Virus record (IMG/VR): IMGVR_UViG_3300022751_000019
Location: 1-56,130 of that record
Source: a virus
Strand: one strand, 5' to 3'
Length of the DNA: 56,130 nt
Of the stretch, positions 1 through 7,748 are shown piece after piece. The notes below the pieces were generated by a model. It was not told the DNA's origin. It did not search any database and saw only the letters and a program-made list of their open reading frames with translations. How positions within the stretch are numbered: position 1 is the stretch's first letter; each line of letters begins with the position of its first letter. The position numbers and the translations under genes were made by a program.

Positions 1-126
1 TCATAATTTCGCTATTGATTTTCTGATTATAGATAGATTTTCTGAATGTATGTCGTTGTTCTTATTAGAGTAGACATTTGCAAAGGAAAACTCTAATCCA
101 TTGATGCCAATTACAAAAGAATTTTC
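1..126. repeat. direct terminal repeat, left copy
   Basis: These 126 bases recur exactly at 55994-56119. This is what an assembler leaves when a circular or circularly permuted genome is opened at an arbitrary point. The gene overlap across the join (ATGA of the flanking genes) supports a continuous circle rather than a true physical end. Confidence 0.95.
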
Positions 127-201
127 GCTGAAAGAAAAATAATCTATTCGGCTAATATTAAAAACCATTTCACCGACCTCATTAATAAGTGTTTCAAACA
201 T
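1..201 (-). CDS. hypothetical protein, 66 aa
   Basis: Function unknown. The stop codon overlaps the start codon of the membrane-protein gene that precedes the second repeat copy (ATG at 55997), so on the circle the two are translationally coupled. No domain or membrane segment is evident; the protein is of mixed charge and moderately hydrophobic. Confidence 0.75.
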   Translation of the reverse strand: MFETLINEVGEMVFNISRIDYFSFSENSFVIGINGLEFSFANVYSNKNNDIHSENLSIIRKSIAKL

Positions 202-209
202 GACTTTAT

Positions 210-401
210 TTAGTTATAAGTTAATAATCGGATTTCTTTTATCATTTTATCTATTTCCTCAACCTGAGCCTCATTATCATACAAGGCATCTAAGATTGAG
301 CCGTCACACTCACAACTTATCAGGCTTAGGTTCTCTGTCTGAAGGACTAGTTTACGGGTTAAGAGTTTTCTTTCTCTTTTAACCAGCAGGAGAGTTATCA
401 T
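210..401 (-). CDS. hypothetical protein, 63 aa
   Basis: Unknown. The N-terminal third is Lys/Arg-rich (VKRERKLLTRK) and the C-terminal half is acidic and probably helical. Its start overlaps the stop of the upstream gene by four bases (ATGA), which supports both. It belongs to the leftward early operon. Confidence 0.7.
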   Translation of the reverse strand: MITLLLVKRERKLLTRKLVLQTENLSLISCECDGSILDALYDNEAQVEEIDKMIKEIRLLTYN

Positions 402-598
402 GGCTTAATAATGATTCTAATCTCGTGAACTGAACCATCGGATAGTAATTTTTCTATCCTGTCTTTATTCAGATACAAGGGCACACTAAATACTTCTTTG
501 TCGTCTACGTATGATACTTGAAATTTATGTTCATAAAAGGCAAGTGTTTCTAAAGCCTCTTTGACTTCTTCTTGTTCTTCAATTTCTTTCTTTGTCAT
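398..598 (-). CDS. hypothetical protein, 66 aa
   Basis: Unknown. Begins with an acidic, probably helical stretch (KKEIEEQEEVKEALETL), then alternating hydrophobic residues compatible with beta strands. Coupled by ATGA overlap to the downstream gene. Confidence 0.7.
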   Translation of the reverse strand: MTKKEIEEQEEVKEALETLAFYEHKFQVSYVDDKEVFSVPLYLNKDRIEKLLSDGSVHEIRIIIKP

Positions 599-624
599 TG
601 TATTAAGGTTGATTAGTGAGAGGG

Positions 625-723
625 TTATTTTAAACTCTTAATTCTACGTTGCCACTCATAATTGGGCTTCTTCTTTCGAGACTTGTAAAACTCTCTATCA
701 TCTTTGAAATGATGAACTAGCAT
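625..723 (-). CDS. small basic protein, 32 aa
   Basis: Short leftward ORF filling the gap between two early genes. It runs from ATG (MLVHHFKDDREFYKSRKK...) to TAA and is very rich in Lys and Arg. No recognised family. Supported only by position, strand and the absence of another gene here. Confidence 0.45.
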   Translation of the reverse strand: MLVHHFKDDREFYKSRKKKPNYEWQRRIKSLK

Positions 724-796
724 CGGCAAAGGTTATCTATACGGGTCTTGTGCTTGCATTTGAATAGTTTATTTTAAGATTAATTGTTAAGGGTGT

Positions 797-1033
797 TTAA
801 AAAGGGTCTCTTGGGTTTGTTAAATATGTTTTTCTTTCAAGCGGTATTCCAAGAACTTTTACATCCAGAATATTTTTCCTGACCACCAGTATTTTACCAT
901 CAGCAAATTTGATAGCTACCTTGCAAGTGTTAACCGAACGGTTATAGAAACGAGCTTTTATAAACTCATTGTCTCCATTATTTCTATATTCGCAACCTTT
1001 TAACTTTTCGTATTCTTCGACACTTATTTCCAT
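797..1033 (-). CDS. hypothetical protein, 78 aa
   Basis: Unknown early protein. The start sits in the AAAACT-ATG context that recurs before many leftward genes in this genome. A central segment of alternating hydrophobic residues (CKVAIKFADGKILVV) suggests a small beta-rich fold. Confidence 0.75.
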   Translation of the reverse strand: MEISVEEYEKLKGCEYRNNGDNEFIKARFYNRSVNTCKVAIKFADGKILVVRKNILDVKVLGIPLERKTYLTNPRDPF

Positions 1034-1037
1034 AGTT

Positions 1038-1247
1038 TTAATATTTAGTTTTGCCAGTAAAATAACTTGATTGTTCTCTACTCATCCCCTCTAAGGTTTT
1101 AGTAGAGTCGAAACTTGTAACAGCCGTAAGAGATTGTTTAATATCTTTCCAGGCAGACTTTAAAGCTTCTGATAAACTCCAGTCGTACTTTCTGATTTTG
1201 AAATGAGCCAGTTTAAATAGTTCGGAGTAATTAATTGGGGTTTTCAT
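1038..1247 (-). CDS. hypothetical protein, 69 aa
   Basis: Unknown. Contains YDWSLSEALKSAWKDIKQ, a helix reminiscent of small Bacteroidota phage proteins with a 'WSLSEALK..W' motif. Follows the neighbour by four bases in the leftward operon driven by the promoter at 1592-1622. Confidence 0.75.
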   Translation of the reverse strand: MKTPINYSELFKLAHFKIRKYDWSLSEALKSAWKDIKQSLTAVTSFDSTKTLEGMSREQSSYFTGKTKY

Positions 1248-1286
1248 AGGACTTATTTGGCACTTACGTAGCTCCCACGATGATTT

Positions 1287-1556
1287 TTAGTCGATATTTT
1301 GAGAAACTAAAGGGCTTTTTGTAAAGTTAAACATGATTCTAATTGCACCATATCCAGTAGATGAAATATGAGACCATCCAGATAAAGCCTTTTTTACTTG
1401 ATTAGCCAATTTTTTAGTTTTAGCATCATCACACATACCGAAACCGTTTCTTTCAAAATATCCTACACAAACCTCAACTTCATCTTTTTCAATTGTAAGG
1501 TTATTTGTTTCAACTCCTGCTTTTGCTAATTTCTTGGTGATTTGATTTGCTGTCAT
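1287..1556 (-). CDS. hypothetical protein, 89 aa
   Basis: Unknown. First gene downstream of the promoter at 1592-1622, with a leader of roughly 30 bases. It resembles small Bacteroidota phage proteins with an N-terminal Lys-rich helix (ITKKLAKAGV) and a C-terminal 'GYGAIRIMFNF' strand. Function not known to me. Confidence 0.8.
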   Translation of the reverse strand: MTANQITKKLAKAGVETNNLTIEKDEVEVCVGYFERNGFGMCDDAKTKKLANQVKKALSGWSHISSTGYGAIRIMFNFTKSPLVSQNID

Positions 1557-1591
1557 TTTCTTAGTTGTTTTTGTTTCTCTTAATGATGAAT

Positions 1592-1622
1592 CAAAGGTAA
1601 TAGATTTATATTACTTACGCAA
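1592..1622 (-). promoter_or_regulatory. early promoter, TTG-N20-TACCTTTG
   Basis: Read leftward, TTG (1622-1620) and TACCTTTG (1599-1592) are separated by 20 bases, an exact fit to the Bacteroidota consensus TTG/TTTG-N19-21-TAnnTTTG. The spacer contains GCGTAAGTAAT, which nearly repeats one half-site of the operator at 2311-2327. It lies about 35 bases before the 1287-1556 gene. Confidence 0.8.
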
Positions 1623-1634
1623 GAAAAAGTTAAT

Positions 1635-1835
1635 TTATTTTTCAACTAAATAAGAATTAACTACTCCGAACACCCTGGCAAGTTCTTCAAGTGTTTCTAC
1701 ACTAGGCAAAGAAACCCCTTTCTCTATTTTATAGATATTTTGTTTAGCAACAACAGGGTTCATTCTGCTTCCCAGTTCTTGCATAGACCAGTTTCTTTCT
1801 AGTCTCATTTGCTTAATTTTCTCGTTTAGTTTCAT
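1635..1835 (-). CDS. XRE-family helix-turn-helix regulator, 66 aa
   Basis: Short transcriptional regulator of the Cro/C1 (HTH_3) type. The HTH occupies most of the protein: 'IKQMRLERNWSMQELGSRM' gives helices 1-2, 'AKQNIYKIEKG' the recognition helix, and 'LPSVETLEELARVF' helices 4-5. There is no oligomerisation or peptidase domain. It is third in the operon read from the promoter at 2300-2330, whose spacer holds a perfect dyad, so autoregulation is likely. It probably also binds the related site at 1600-1617. The strand and early position suggest a repressor of early leftward transcription; whether it maintains lysogeny cannot be told because no integrase is seen. Confidence 0.9.
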   Translation of the reverse strand: MKLNEKIKQMRLERNWSMQELGSRMNPVVAKQNIYKIEKGVSLPSVETLEELARVFGVVNSYLVEK

Positions 1836-2038
1836 GACTTAAAGTTTCCTAGTTTTCTAAATTCAATTTCTTTTAAGTGTGCCACTCCAACTGTTTGGAG
1901 AATCCAGCCTCGCTTCCCGTGCTTTCTAACTAGCCTTTCTAGTTCTTCGTGAGCCTCTCCAAACTGCTCGTGTCTTTTTGTTGGCATTGATTGTCCGTCA
2001 ATCATTACCATGTAAAATACTTCATTTCCCATTGTCAT
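1832..2038 (-). CDS. hypothetical protein, 68 aa
   Basis: Unknown. It is coupled to the XRE gene by an ATGA overlap, so it is co-translated with the regulator. Contains a basic segment near the middle (RLVRKHGKRGWIL). No domain recognised. Confidence 0.75.
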   Translation of the reverse strand: MTMGNEVFYMVMIDGQSMPTKRHEQFGEAHEELERLVRKHGKRGWILQTVGVAHLKEIEFRKLGNFKS

Positions 2039-2264
2039 TTGATTTAAAAGGTGGTCTTTGTGTTGCTTGATACTCTCTTTCTACAATATAGGCAGATAAT
2101 TCAGGGAACTCAGGATTATTATTTCTCCATCCATGTAATTTGATTAGAGTAGTTAAAGCCAAATCTCTATCGTTTGTCCATCCCGAGTGATTAATTACTT
2201 GGGTATTTATTGATATTCCGTTTGCGGTGTAAGCCTTAAATCTGATTCCGTATTGAGTCGCCAT
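2022..2264 (-). CDS. hypothetical protein, 80 aa
   Basis: Unknown. First gene of the regulator operon, about 35 bases from the promoter, overlapping the next gene by 17 bases. Small proteins with an 'AYTANGISINTQVINHSGW' type N-terminus are a recurrent early family in Bacteroidota phages as far as I recall; no function is known. Confidence 0.75.
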   Translation of the reverse strand: MATQYGIRFKAYTANGISINTQVINHSGWTNDRDLALTTLIKLHGWRNNNPEFPELSAYIVEREYQATQRPPFKSNDNGK

Positions 2265-2299
2265 TGTCTTAGATATTTAATTGTTTCTGTTTGACGATA

Positions 2300-2330
2300 T
2301 AAAGGTAATACATAAGTATTACTTATGCAA
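2300..2330 (-). promoter_or_regulatory. early promoter with operator, TTG-N20-TACCTTTA
   Basis: Read leftward, TTG (2330-2328) and TACCTTTA (2307-2300) are 20 bases apart; only the last base of the -7 box departs from TAnnTTTG. The spacer contains the perfect dyad CATAAGT-ATT-ACTTATG (2311-2327), a likely repressor site. The promoter serves the operon that contains the XRE gene. Confidence 0.75.
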
Positions 2331-2380
2331 GCATTATCTAATTTATTTTTACTTTTATTTTACCTTTATTGTTTTTTCTC

Positions 2381-2388
2381 TATATTTG
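2381..2388 (+). promoter_or_regulatory. possible rightward promoter -7 box TATATTTG
   Basis: Exact TAnnTTTG match 17 bases before the ATG of the first rightward gene, in the divergent region opposite the early promoter. The -33 position reads TTT, not TTG, so this may be a weak or activator-dependent late promoter. The same box with an equally poor -33 occurs before the 40879 gene. Confidence 0.45.
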
Positions 2389-2405
2389 ATGTAAAAAGTA
2401 GTAAA

Positions 2406-2597
2406 ATGGCTATCGTTAAAGACGAAATAGTTAATGTAGAAGTACAAGGCTTTGAGGAATTTGATAAGAAATTCCAAAACGTAGTAGATACAAGAAAGGC
2501 TTATTACAAGGCAGTGAGGGAATTAATGGATTTTGAGTTACTTTTTAATATTGGGAAGGAATATTTTAGGTTGGATAAACAAAAGAAATCAAAATGA
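2406..2597 (+). CDS. hypothetical protein, 63 aa, first gene of the late region
   Basis: Unknown. Start placed at the ATG giving MAIVKDEIVN; a longer reading frame upstream encodes an implausible Phe/Leu-rich stretch across the promoter and is not used. Mostly acidic then helical, ending in KKQ/KSK basic residues. Its stop overlaps the next start (ATGA). Confidence 0.65.
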   Translation: MAIVKDEIVNVEVQGFEEFDKKFQNVVDTRKAYYKAVRELMDFELLFNIGKEYFRLDKQKKSK

Positions 2598-2935
2598 AGT
2601 GTAAAATCTGTATAGCAACCGAGAGTTTAGACAGTGAAGGTGATATTATCAAGATAGATGGTATTAAACTTAATGGAGTCCCACTAGTAAAAGATTTTGA
2701 TTTGTCTAAGTTTATAGGGAAGGTTACCCCTTATATTAAGGATAATAGGCTAATGGCAGATGTTGATATTGAAGGTTTTGAGAATTTATATCCAGCTATT
2801 GGATTTTCAGTCAAACAATGCAACATTAGAAACGATGGAGAGGTAAGAATTATTGAAAAAGCCATGCTTCACAGTGTTTCTTTCTGTCAAAAGCCTAATG
2901 TTGATTCTAGTATTAAGAAAATAGGAGAACAGTAA
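2594..2935 (+). CDS. small protein resembling an inactive prohead-protease fold, 113 aa
   Basis: Sits just upstream of the terminase genes. The pattern 'SLDSEGDIIKIDGI', 'YPAIGFSVKQC' and 'MLHSVSFCQKPNVDSS' resembles landmarks of HK97-type prohead proteases (D-S-D/E-G-D, G-x-S-I-G-F, L-x-E-V-S-L-V). The position usually holding the nucleophilic Ser reads Ala (PAIGF), and no His region is visible. The complete protease lies at 11342-12106. It may be a degenerate paralogue or structural relative; function is unknown and the resemblance is weak. Confidence 0.5.
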   Translation: MKCKICIATESLDSEGDIIKIDGIKLNGVPLVKDFDLSKFIGKVTPYIKDNRLMADVDIEGFENLYPAIGFSVKQCNIRNDGEVRIIEKAMLHSVSFCQKPNVDSSIKKIGEQ

Positions 2936-2996
2936 TAGGATTATTATAATAAAATATCCGTCTTGAGACAAGTGAAATTATACAAAACAAAGAATT

Positions 2997-3449
2997 ATGG
3001 TTTATTCGGATGAAGATAAGGAAAGAATATTGAAGTTTATCTTTGAGGAGATAGCTAAAGGTAGTTCTTTGAGAAGTGTAATAAGGGATAATGAAAATAT
3101 GCCTGATAGGACTACCGTAAAAGAATGGATTGATAAAGAAGAGAAATATACCCTCCAATACGCATACGCACGCGAGGAAAGGGCAGAATCAATTTTTGAA
3201 GATATACTTGAAATAGCAGACGAGGCAGACAATGACTATGTACCAACTCTAATAGGTGAAACAGAAGTAGGCTTTAAGTTTAACTCTGAAAATGTTCAAC
3301 GCTCACGGTTAAAAATAGACTCTCGTAAATGGATGCTTGGGAAAATGAATCCTAAGAAATACGGTGAAAAATTAGACGTTACAACCGACGGAGAAAAGAT
3401 AAATACCGTGACGATTTTTGAACTCCCTAACGATGGTAGAAACGGTTGA
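2997..3449 (+). CDS. terS: terminase small subunit
   Basis: DNA-recognition subunit of the packaging motor. The N-terminal half (residues about 5-50) reads as a helix-turn-helix with 'GSSLRSVIRDNENMPDRTTVKEWI'. The C-terminal half carries 'QRSRLKIDSRKWMLGKMNPKKYGEK', a segment typical of small terminases of this class. At 150 aa it has normal length. It overlaps the large terminase gene by 17 bases, the usual gene order. I infer that it binds the packaging site and hands DNA to the large subunit. Confidence 0.85.
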   Translation: MVYSDEDKERILKFIFEEIAKGSSLRSVIRDNENMPDRTTVKEWIDKEEKYTLQYAYAREERAESIFEDILEIADEADNDYVPTLIGETEVGFKFNSENVQRSRLKIDSRKWMLGKMNPKKYGEKLDVTTDGEKINTVTIFELPNDGRNG

Positions 3450-4920
3450 GCGAATAAGACCACAAGAGGGTTATCAAATGAAAGCCCTTAGCTCAAAAGC
3501 TGATATAGTAATAGGTGGGGCTGCTGCTGGGGTTGGTAAGACGTTTACGCTTCTTTTGGAGCCACTAAAGCATATAATAACTACTGAGGGTTTTGGAGGT
3601 GTCATATTTAGAAGGACAACCACACAGATAAAAAATGAAGGTGGTCTTTGGGATACCTCAACAACACTATTTACAAAGATACCTAATACAAGACCCAGAG
3701 AGTCGTCTTTAGAGTGGATGTTTGATTTGCCTAGTGGAAAATCAAATAAAATAAAGTTCGCTCATTTAGAGTATGAGAAAAATATTTACGATTGGCAAGG
3801 TTCACAAATACCTTTTATTGGCTTTGATGAGCTAACCCATTTTACAGAGAAGATGTTTTTTTATCTTCTTTCTCGTAATCGCTCAGTCTGTGGGGTTAAG
3901 CCTTATGTAAGAGCCACTTGTAACCCTGACCCTGAAAGTTGGGTTTACAATTTAATAAGCTGGTGGATTGATGATGAAGGAGACCCTATACCAGAACGTG
4001 ACGGAGTAGTCAGGTATTTTATAAAAAATGCAGAATCTTATATCTGGGGGGATACTGTCGAAGAAGTTCATGAAAAATCAGCATGGTTTTTAGACAAATT
4101 AATCAAAGAATCAGGATTAGATAAAAAAGATTTTATTAAGTCTATTACTTTTGTTTCTGGGAGTATTTATGATAACAAAAAGCTCCTCTCAAAAGACCCG
4201 TCTTATTTGGGTAATCTTTTGGCTCAGGATGAACAGACTCAAAGGCAACTATTAAAAGGTAACTGGAAATTTATTCCTTCTGACTTAGACATATATAATT
4301 ATCATTCATTTGTAGGGATGTTTGAGAACTTTATTAATGTTACTGGAAAGAAGCGTATTACGGCAGATATTGCCCTAAAGGGTTCAAACAAGTTCATTGT
4401 AGGGGTATGGGATGGGTTTGAGTTGATAGACTTGGCTATACTTGACACCTCCAATGGAAAACAGGTAATTGATACTATCATAGCATTTATGAAAAAGTAC
4501 TCAATACCAAATTCAAGTGTTGTTTATGATAATGATGGAGTAGGTGGTTTTGTAGATGGTTTTATAGTAGGGTCTATCCCGTTTGTTAATAACGCCAAAG
4601 CTTTAAATAAAGAGAACTACGATAATTTAAAAACACAGTGTTATTATAAATCTGGAGACCGTGTAAATAATGGCGGATATAGGGTTAGCGAAAAGGTGGC
4701 TAACATGATGTATGATGACAAGATGACTGTAAGGCAAAGATTTATTTATGAAAGAAAGGCTATAAAAAGAGCTAAAACCGATTTTGATGGTAAGTTAAAG
4801 ATAATAGGAAAAGACGAAATGAAAACCATGCTGAAGAATGAAAGCCCTGATTTGATGGATATGTTTTGTTTTAGAGAAGTATTTGAATTAACACCAGTAG
4901 TAGAATGGAAAATGTATTAA
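3433..4920 (+). CDS. terL: terminase large subunit
   Basis: ATPase-nuclease that packages DNA into the prohead. The ATPase domain shows Walker A 'GGAAAGVGKT' (residues about 28-37) and Walker B 'IPFIGFDE' (about 126-133), with the coupling motif near 'VRATCNPD'. The nuclease domain follows with acidic residues in 'RITADIALKG', 'SVVYDNDGVGG' and 'ESPDLMDMF'. At 495 aa it is full length. ATG at 3433 (MVETVERIRP) is chosen over TTG at 3418 because it is an ATG and gives the usual short lead before 'ADIVIGG'. Headful or cos packaging cannot be decided from the sequence alone. Confidence 0.95.
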   Translation: MVETVERIRPQEGYQMKALSSKADIVIGGAAAGVGKTFTLLLEPLKHIITTEGFGGVIFRRTTTQIKNEGGLWDTSTTLFTKIPNTRPRESSLEWMFDLPSGKSNKIKFAHLEYEKNIYDWQGSQIPFIGFDELTHFTEKMFFYLLSRNRSVCGVKPYVRATCNPDPESWVYNLISWWIDDEGDPIPERDGVVRYFIKNAESYIWGDTVEEVHEKSAWFLDKLIKESGLDKKDFIKSITFVSGSIYDNKKLLSKDPSYLGNLLAQDEQTQRQLLKGNWKFIPSDLDIYNYHSFVGMFENFINVTGKKRITADIALKGSNKFIVGVWDGFELIDLAILDTSNGKQVIDTIIAFMKKYSIPNSSVVYDNDGVGGFVDGFIVGSIPFVNNAKALNKENYDNLKTQCYYKSGDRVNNGGYRVSEKVANMMYDDKMTVRQRFIYERKAIKRAKTDFDGKLKIIGKDEMKTMLKNESPDLMDMFCFREVFELTPVVEWKMY

Positions 4921-4929
4921 TCTAACAAC

Positions 4930-6315
4930 ATGAATATACTCGATTGGTTCTCAGGCGAAAAGAAAGAAAAATCTATCGTTATTGATTCTGCCTCCAAAGT
5001 ACCTGCTGAAATAGTTGTCCAGTTTATTGGCGGGCATCCTGTAGTCTATTATAAGTCCAATACCAATACTTATCTGAGAAAAGGATTTGAAGGCAATCAT
5101 ATGATTTTCACCATTGCCGACTGGTGTGCCAGAAAGATGACCTGTATCCCCCCAATCCTTTATAATGTCAAAGACAAGTCTGCCGCTAAGGATTATAAGT
5201 ACCTAAGAAAAGAGGGTTCTTTCGATTCTTATTTGGCTGCCAGAAAAATAAAAGAACAAGCCTTTAAAGAAGTAAAAGACCATCAGATTCTTGATGTGCT
5301 TGCTAATCCAAATCCTTTAATGAGTTGGGATGAGTTTATTTATGGTTATTTCATCTTTAAGAAGTTTGTAGGCAATTCTATCATTCAAGGAATAGCCACA
5401 GAGAACGGATTAAATGCAGGGAAGGTACAAGAGCTTTGGCTACTCCCTTCTAATTATATTACACCCGTAGGAGGACAGGGACTAGATGCAATAGACCACT
5501 ATACAGACTCCAGACACCCTGACTTGAAAATCCCTACTGACTATCTGATTGTTACCCGTAACTTTTCAGCAGATTACAGAACACCAGGGGCACAGCTTTC
5601 AGGTATGTCGGTTCTTCAGGCTGCCACAGGGCAACTAACAAAATCTAATACTTCGTTAGAAGCAGAGACGGAGGCACTTCAAAACAGGGGAGCAAGGAAT
5701 TTAATATTTCCAAAGATTCCTAAAGAGTTAATGGGTGGTCTTACTTTGCCCTCTGGAGAGACTGTTGATACTATGAATCAGGATTTACGTAAACGTTTAA
5801 AAGAGGCAGGCAATCAAGGCACCATTGTAAATTCAATTGAACTGGGACACATACAAATAGGTATGTCTCCAGTTGACCTTCAAATCTTAGAAACTAATAA
5901 AGCAGATATACAGTTGTGGTGTTCTTTGTTTCATGTCGATTCAAGAGCAGTCTATAATGACCACCAGTCTAGCACTAAGGATAATATGCAGACTGCTCGT
6001 CTGAACTCAATTGTAGACGGGGTATTCCCTGATTTAGAGGCTCTTAAAAACGGACTCAATCAAAAATTTATTAAGACATGGGGTGATGAATTCTATTTAG
6101 ATTTTGACTATACCGTCTTAGCAGAAATACAGGCCCAGTTAAGAGAAACAGCCGAAAAGATGGCGAGTACTGGCGTATTTACTACCAATGAGATAAGAGA
6201 GATTTGGAAGTATGAAAAATACAATGGAATGAACGGAGATAAGATTCTGGTAGCCTCTACAAAGAGAATCTTAGATGACTTAGACAATGTGCTGGATGAT
6301 GCACCGATTGAATGA
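4930..6315 (+). CDS. portal protein
   Basis: Dodecameric channel at the capsid vertex through which DNA enters and leaves. At 461 aa, following the large terminase, it has the HK97/lambda-type portal pattern: 'IADWCARKMTCIPPILYNV' (clip/wing start), 'YFIFKKFVGNSI', 'LWLLPSNYITPV', and the stem-to-crown region 'MSPVDLQILETNKADIQLWCSLFHV'. Ends in ATGA shared with the next gene, indicating coupled translation. Confidence 0.92.
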   Translation: MNILDWFSGEKKEKSIVIDSASKVPAEIVVQFIGGHPVVYYKSNTNTYLRKGFEGNHMIFTIADWCARKMTCIPPILYNVKDKSAAKDYKYLRKEGSFDSYLAARKIKEQAFKEVKDHQILDVLANPNPLMSWDEFIYGYFIFKKFVGNSIIQGIATENGLNAGKVQELWLLPSNYITPVGGQGLDAIDHYTDSRHPDLKIPTDYLIVTRNFSADYRTPGAQLSGMSVLQAATGQLTKSNTSLEAETEALQNRGARNLIFPKIPKELMGGLTLPSGETVDTMNQDLRKRLKEAGNQGTIVNSIELGHIQIGMSPVDLQILETNKADIQLWCSLFHVDSRAVYNDHQSSTKDNMQTARLNSIVDGVFPDLEALKNGLNQKFIKTWGDEFYLDFDYTVLAEIQAQLRETAEKMASTGVFTTNEIREIWKYEKYNGMNGDKILVASTKRILDDLDNVLDDAPIE

Positions 6316-7187
6316 CACAAAAAGACAAGATAGCTTACTCAAAACTTTACTCAAGGTTTAACTCACGTATCGAAAGATATGGACAGAGCTTCTTTTATAA
6401 GGTTTTAAAATCTCAATGGACTAACTTAAAGCCTTTGCTTTCTCAATACGATTTGTCTTATATTTCTCAGAATATAGACTCTTTTATATCAGAAGAAACC
6501 TTTAGAATAGCCTTGTCAGAATTTAATTCAAAAGCAGGGGAGAAGTTTTTAAAGTTCTACAAGATCACAACCATTCAAAAAGATATACAGCCCCTACAAA
6601 ACATTACAATAGCTTTTAGGGATGCTGAGAAGATAGCACAACTGGCTAAAATTGCTCAGAGTATAGAGGTAGGTGAAAAGGTAACACAGATAACTGAGAC
6701 TACAAGAAAGCAAATCAGCGATGCCATCAATGAGGGGCTTGCTCTGAATAAAACCAAAGCCGAAATAGCTAAAGACATTTATAATCTTACTGGAGGCACA
6801 ATAGCCCGTAATAGGTCTGTTACCATTGCAAGAACTGAAACGACCTATATAAGCTCATTAGCTAACGAGATAAGTATCTCAGACAGTCCATTTAAGTACA
6901 ATAAGATTTGGATACCAGTGAGAGACTTTAGGACACGACAAGACCACTTGGCTATGTTTAAGCACAAGCCTATTCCCAAAGAAGAAAGGTTCAACGTCGG
7001 AGGTGTCCTAATGAAATATCCAGGAGACCCAACAGGAGGGGCCGCTAATGTTATAAGATGCAGATGTGCCTTAGTCTATGAGCCTATTAAGCCAGATGTT
7101 GAAGAGATTGCACCCTCTCAAAGCTCAGGTAGTTTACTAAGTGGTATTCTTATCAGTGAGCTACTGGCGGAGCTTTTAAAAGACTAG
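6312..7187 (+). CDS. minor head protein, phage Mu gpF / SPP1 gp7 family
   Basis: Head morphogenesis protein found with portal proteins, thought to be a few copies per prohead. The C-terminal half carries the family signature: 'RSVTIARTETTYISSLANE', 'IPVRDFRTRQDHLAMFKHKPI', and the terminal 'GGAANVIRCRCALVYEPI' with the Arg-Cys-Arg-Cys motif. The 291 aa length is normal. The late gene order is interrupted straight after this gene by an accessory island; the prohead protease does not appear until 11342. Confidence 0.9.
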   Translation: MTQKDKIAYSKLYSRFNSRIERYGQSFFYKVLKSQWTNLKPLLSQYDLSYISQNIDSFISEETFRIALSEFNSKAGEKFLKFYKITTIQKDIQPLQNITIAFRDAEKIAQLAKIAQSIEVGEKVTQITETTRKQISDAINEGLALNKTKAEIAKDIYNLTGGTIARNRSVTIARTETTYISSLANEISISDSPFKYNKIWIPVRDFRTRQDHLAMFKHKPIPKEERFNVGGVLMKYPGDPTGGAANVIRCRCALVYEPIKPDVEEIAPSQSSGSLLSGILISELLAELLKD

Positions 7188-7227
7188 CCCTATTCGTTAA
7201 TTATCCATTCTTCAGTATCCATTTTCT

Positions 7228-7617
7228 TTATTTAATTTTGTCGTCTATAATACAAGCGAATCCCCAAAAGAATATCGCCAAACCCAATACACCTATAAAA
7301 ATATAAATAACGTTATGCCCCCTATCAATCCCCATATCTACATTGGTTAAGTTAAACGAAAGGCGTTTACCCTCTTCTGCTATTTTATAGGTATACAAAT
7401 CTACTAATAATTCAAACCTTACAGTATCTTTTAGGCAAACTAATTTATATCCATTGTGGCTAACCCTCCCTTTGTGATTACTAAATACATCTTCTTTAAA
7501 TAACACTTTAACAGATATATTGTTTTCTTTGCGGTCTGGGTCTGTAAAGCCCTTATAGGTAGCGAAGACAATCAATAAAACACCTGTAATAATGAGTATT
7601 ATGTTTTTATACTTCAT
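7228..7617 (-). CDS. membrane protein with two terminal TM segments, 129 aa
   Basis: Unknown. A hydrophobic segment near residues 5-22 (IILIITGVLLIVFATY) and another near 105-122 (IYIFIGVLGLAIFFWGFACI) bracket an about 80-residue polar domain, probably exposed on one side of the inner membrane. Start set at ATG 7617 because the ATG at 7638 lies in a -7-like box (minus-strand TATGTTTG). It is the only leftward gene between head genes read rightward, so it looks like a moron, possibly altering the host envelope or excluding other phages. That role is inferred. Confidence 0.75.
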   Translation of the reverse strand: MKYKNIILIITGVLLIVFATYKGFTDPDRKENNISVKVLFKEDVFSNHKGRVSHNGYKLVCLKDTVRFELLVDLYTYKIAEEGKRLSFNLTNVDMGIDRGHNVIYIFIGVLGLAIFFWGFACIIDDKIK

Positions 7618-7628
7618 AATCTTTTTTC

Positions 7629-7659
7629 TTGCAAACATACAAAACTTTTCTTAGATTTG
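7629..7659 (+). promoter_or_regulatory. promoter of accessory operon, TTG-N20-TAGATTTG
   Basis: TTG at 7629-7631 and TAGATTTG at 7652-7659 are separated by 20 bases, an exact consensus fit. It lies between the head genes and the 7754 operon and overlaps the upstream end of the leftward membrane-protein gene. Transcription should start near 7664-7666, just before the first hairpin of the leader. Confidence 0.8.
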
Positions 7660-7663
7660 TTTA

Positions 7664-7748
7664 TTAGTTCAATTGAAAAAGGTAGGATGTTTTCAATTGA
7701 GATATTCACCTTTTAAGTCCTACCAAATCCTACTGGTGGGACTTTTTT
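7664..7748 (+). ncRNA. two-hairpin leader / small RNA with complementary loops
   Basis: Hairpin 1: a perfect 11-bp stem (TCAATTGAAAA 7669-7679 with TTTTCAATTGA 7690-7700) around the loop AGGTAGGATG. Hairpin 2: an intrinsic terminator (7715-7725 with 7734-7744, loop AATCCTAC) followed by T6. GTAGGAT in loop 1 is exactly complementary to ATCCTAC in loop 2, a possible 7-bp kissing interaction. GGTAGGA can alternatively pair with TCCTACC in the 5' arm of the terminator and so melt it. The leader ends five bases before the next ATG, so it could be an attenuator or a short stand-alone RNA of about 85 nt. Confidence 0.7.
7715..7748 (+). terminator. intrinsic terminator immediately before the 7754 gene
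   Basis: An 11-bp stem with one G-T wobble, an 8-base loop and a run of six T. It is placed between a promoter and the first codon it should serve, the hallmark of attenuation rather than of an operon end. Confidence 0.8.
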
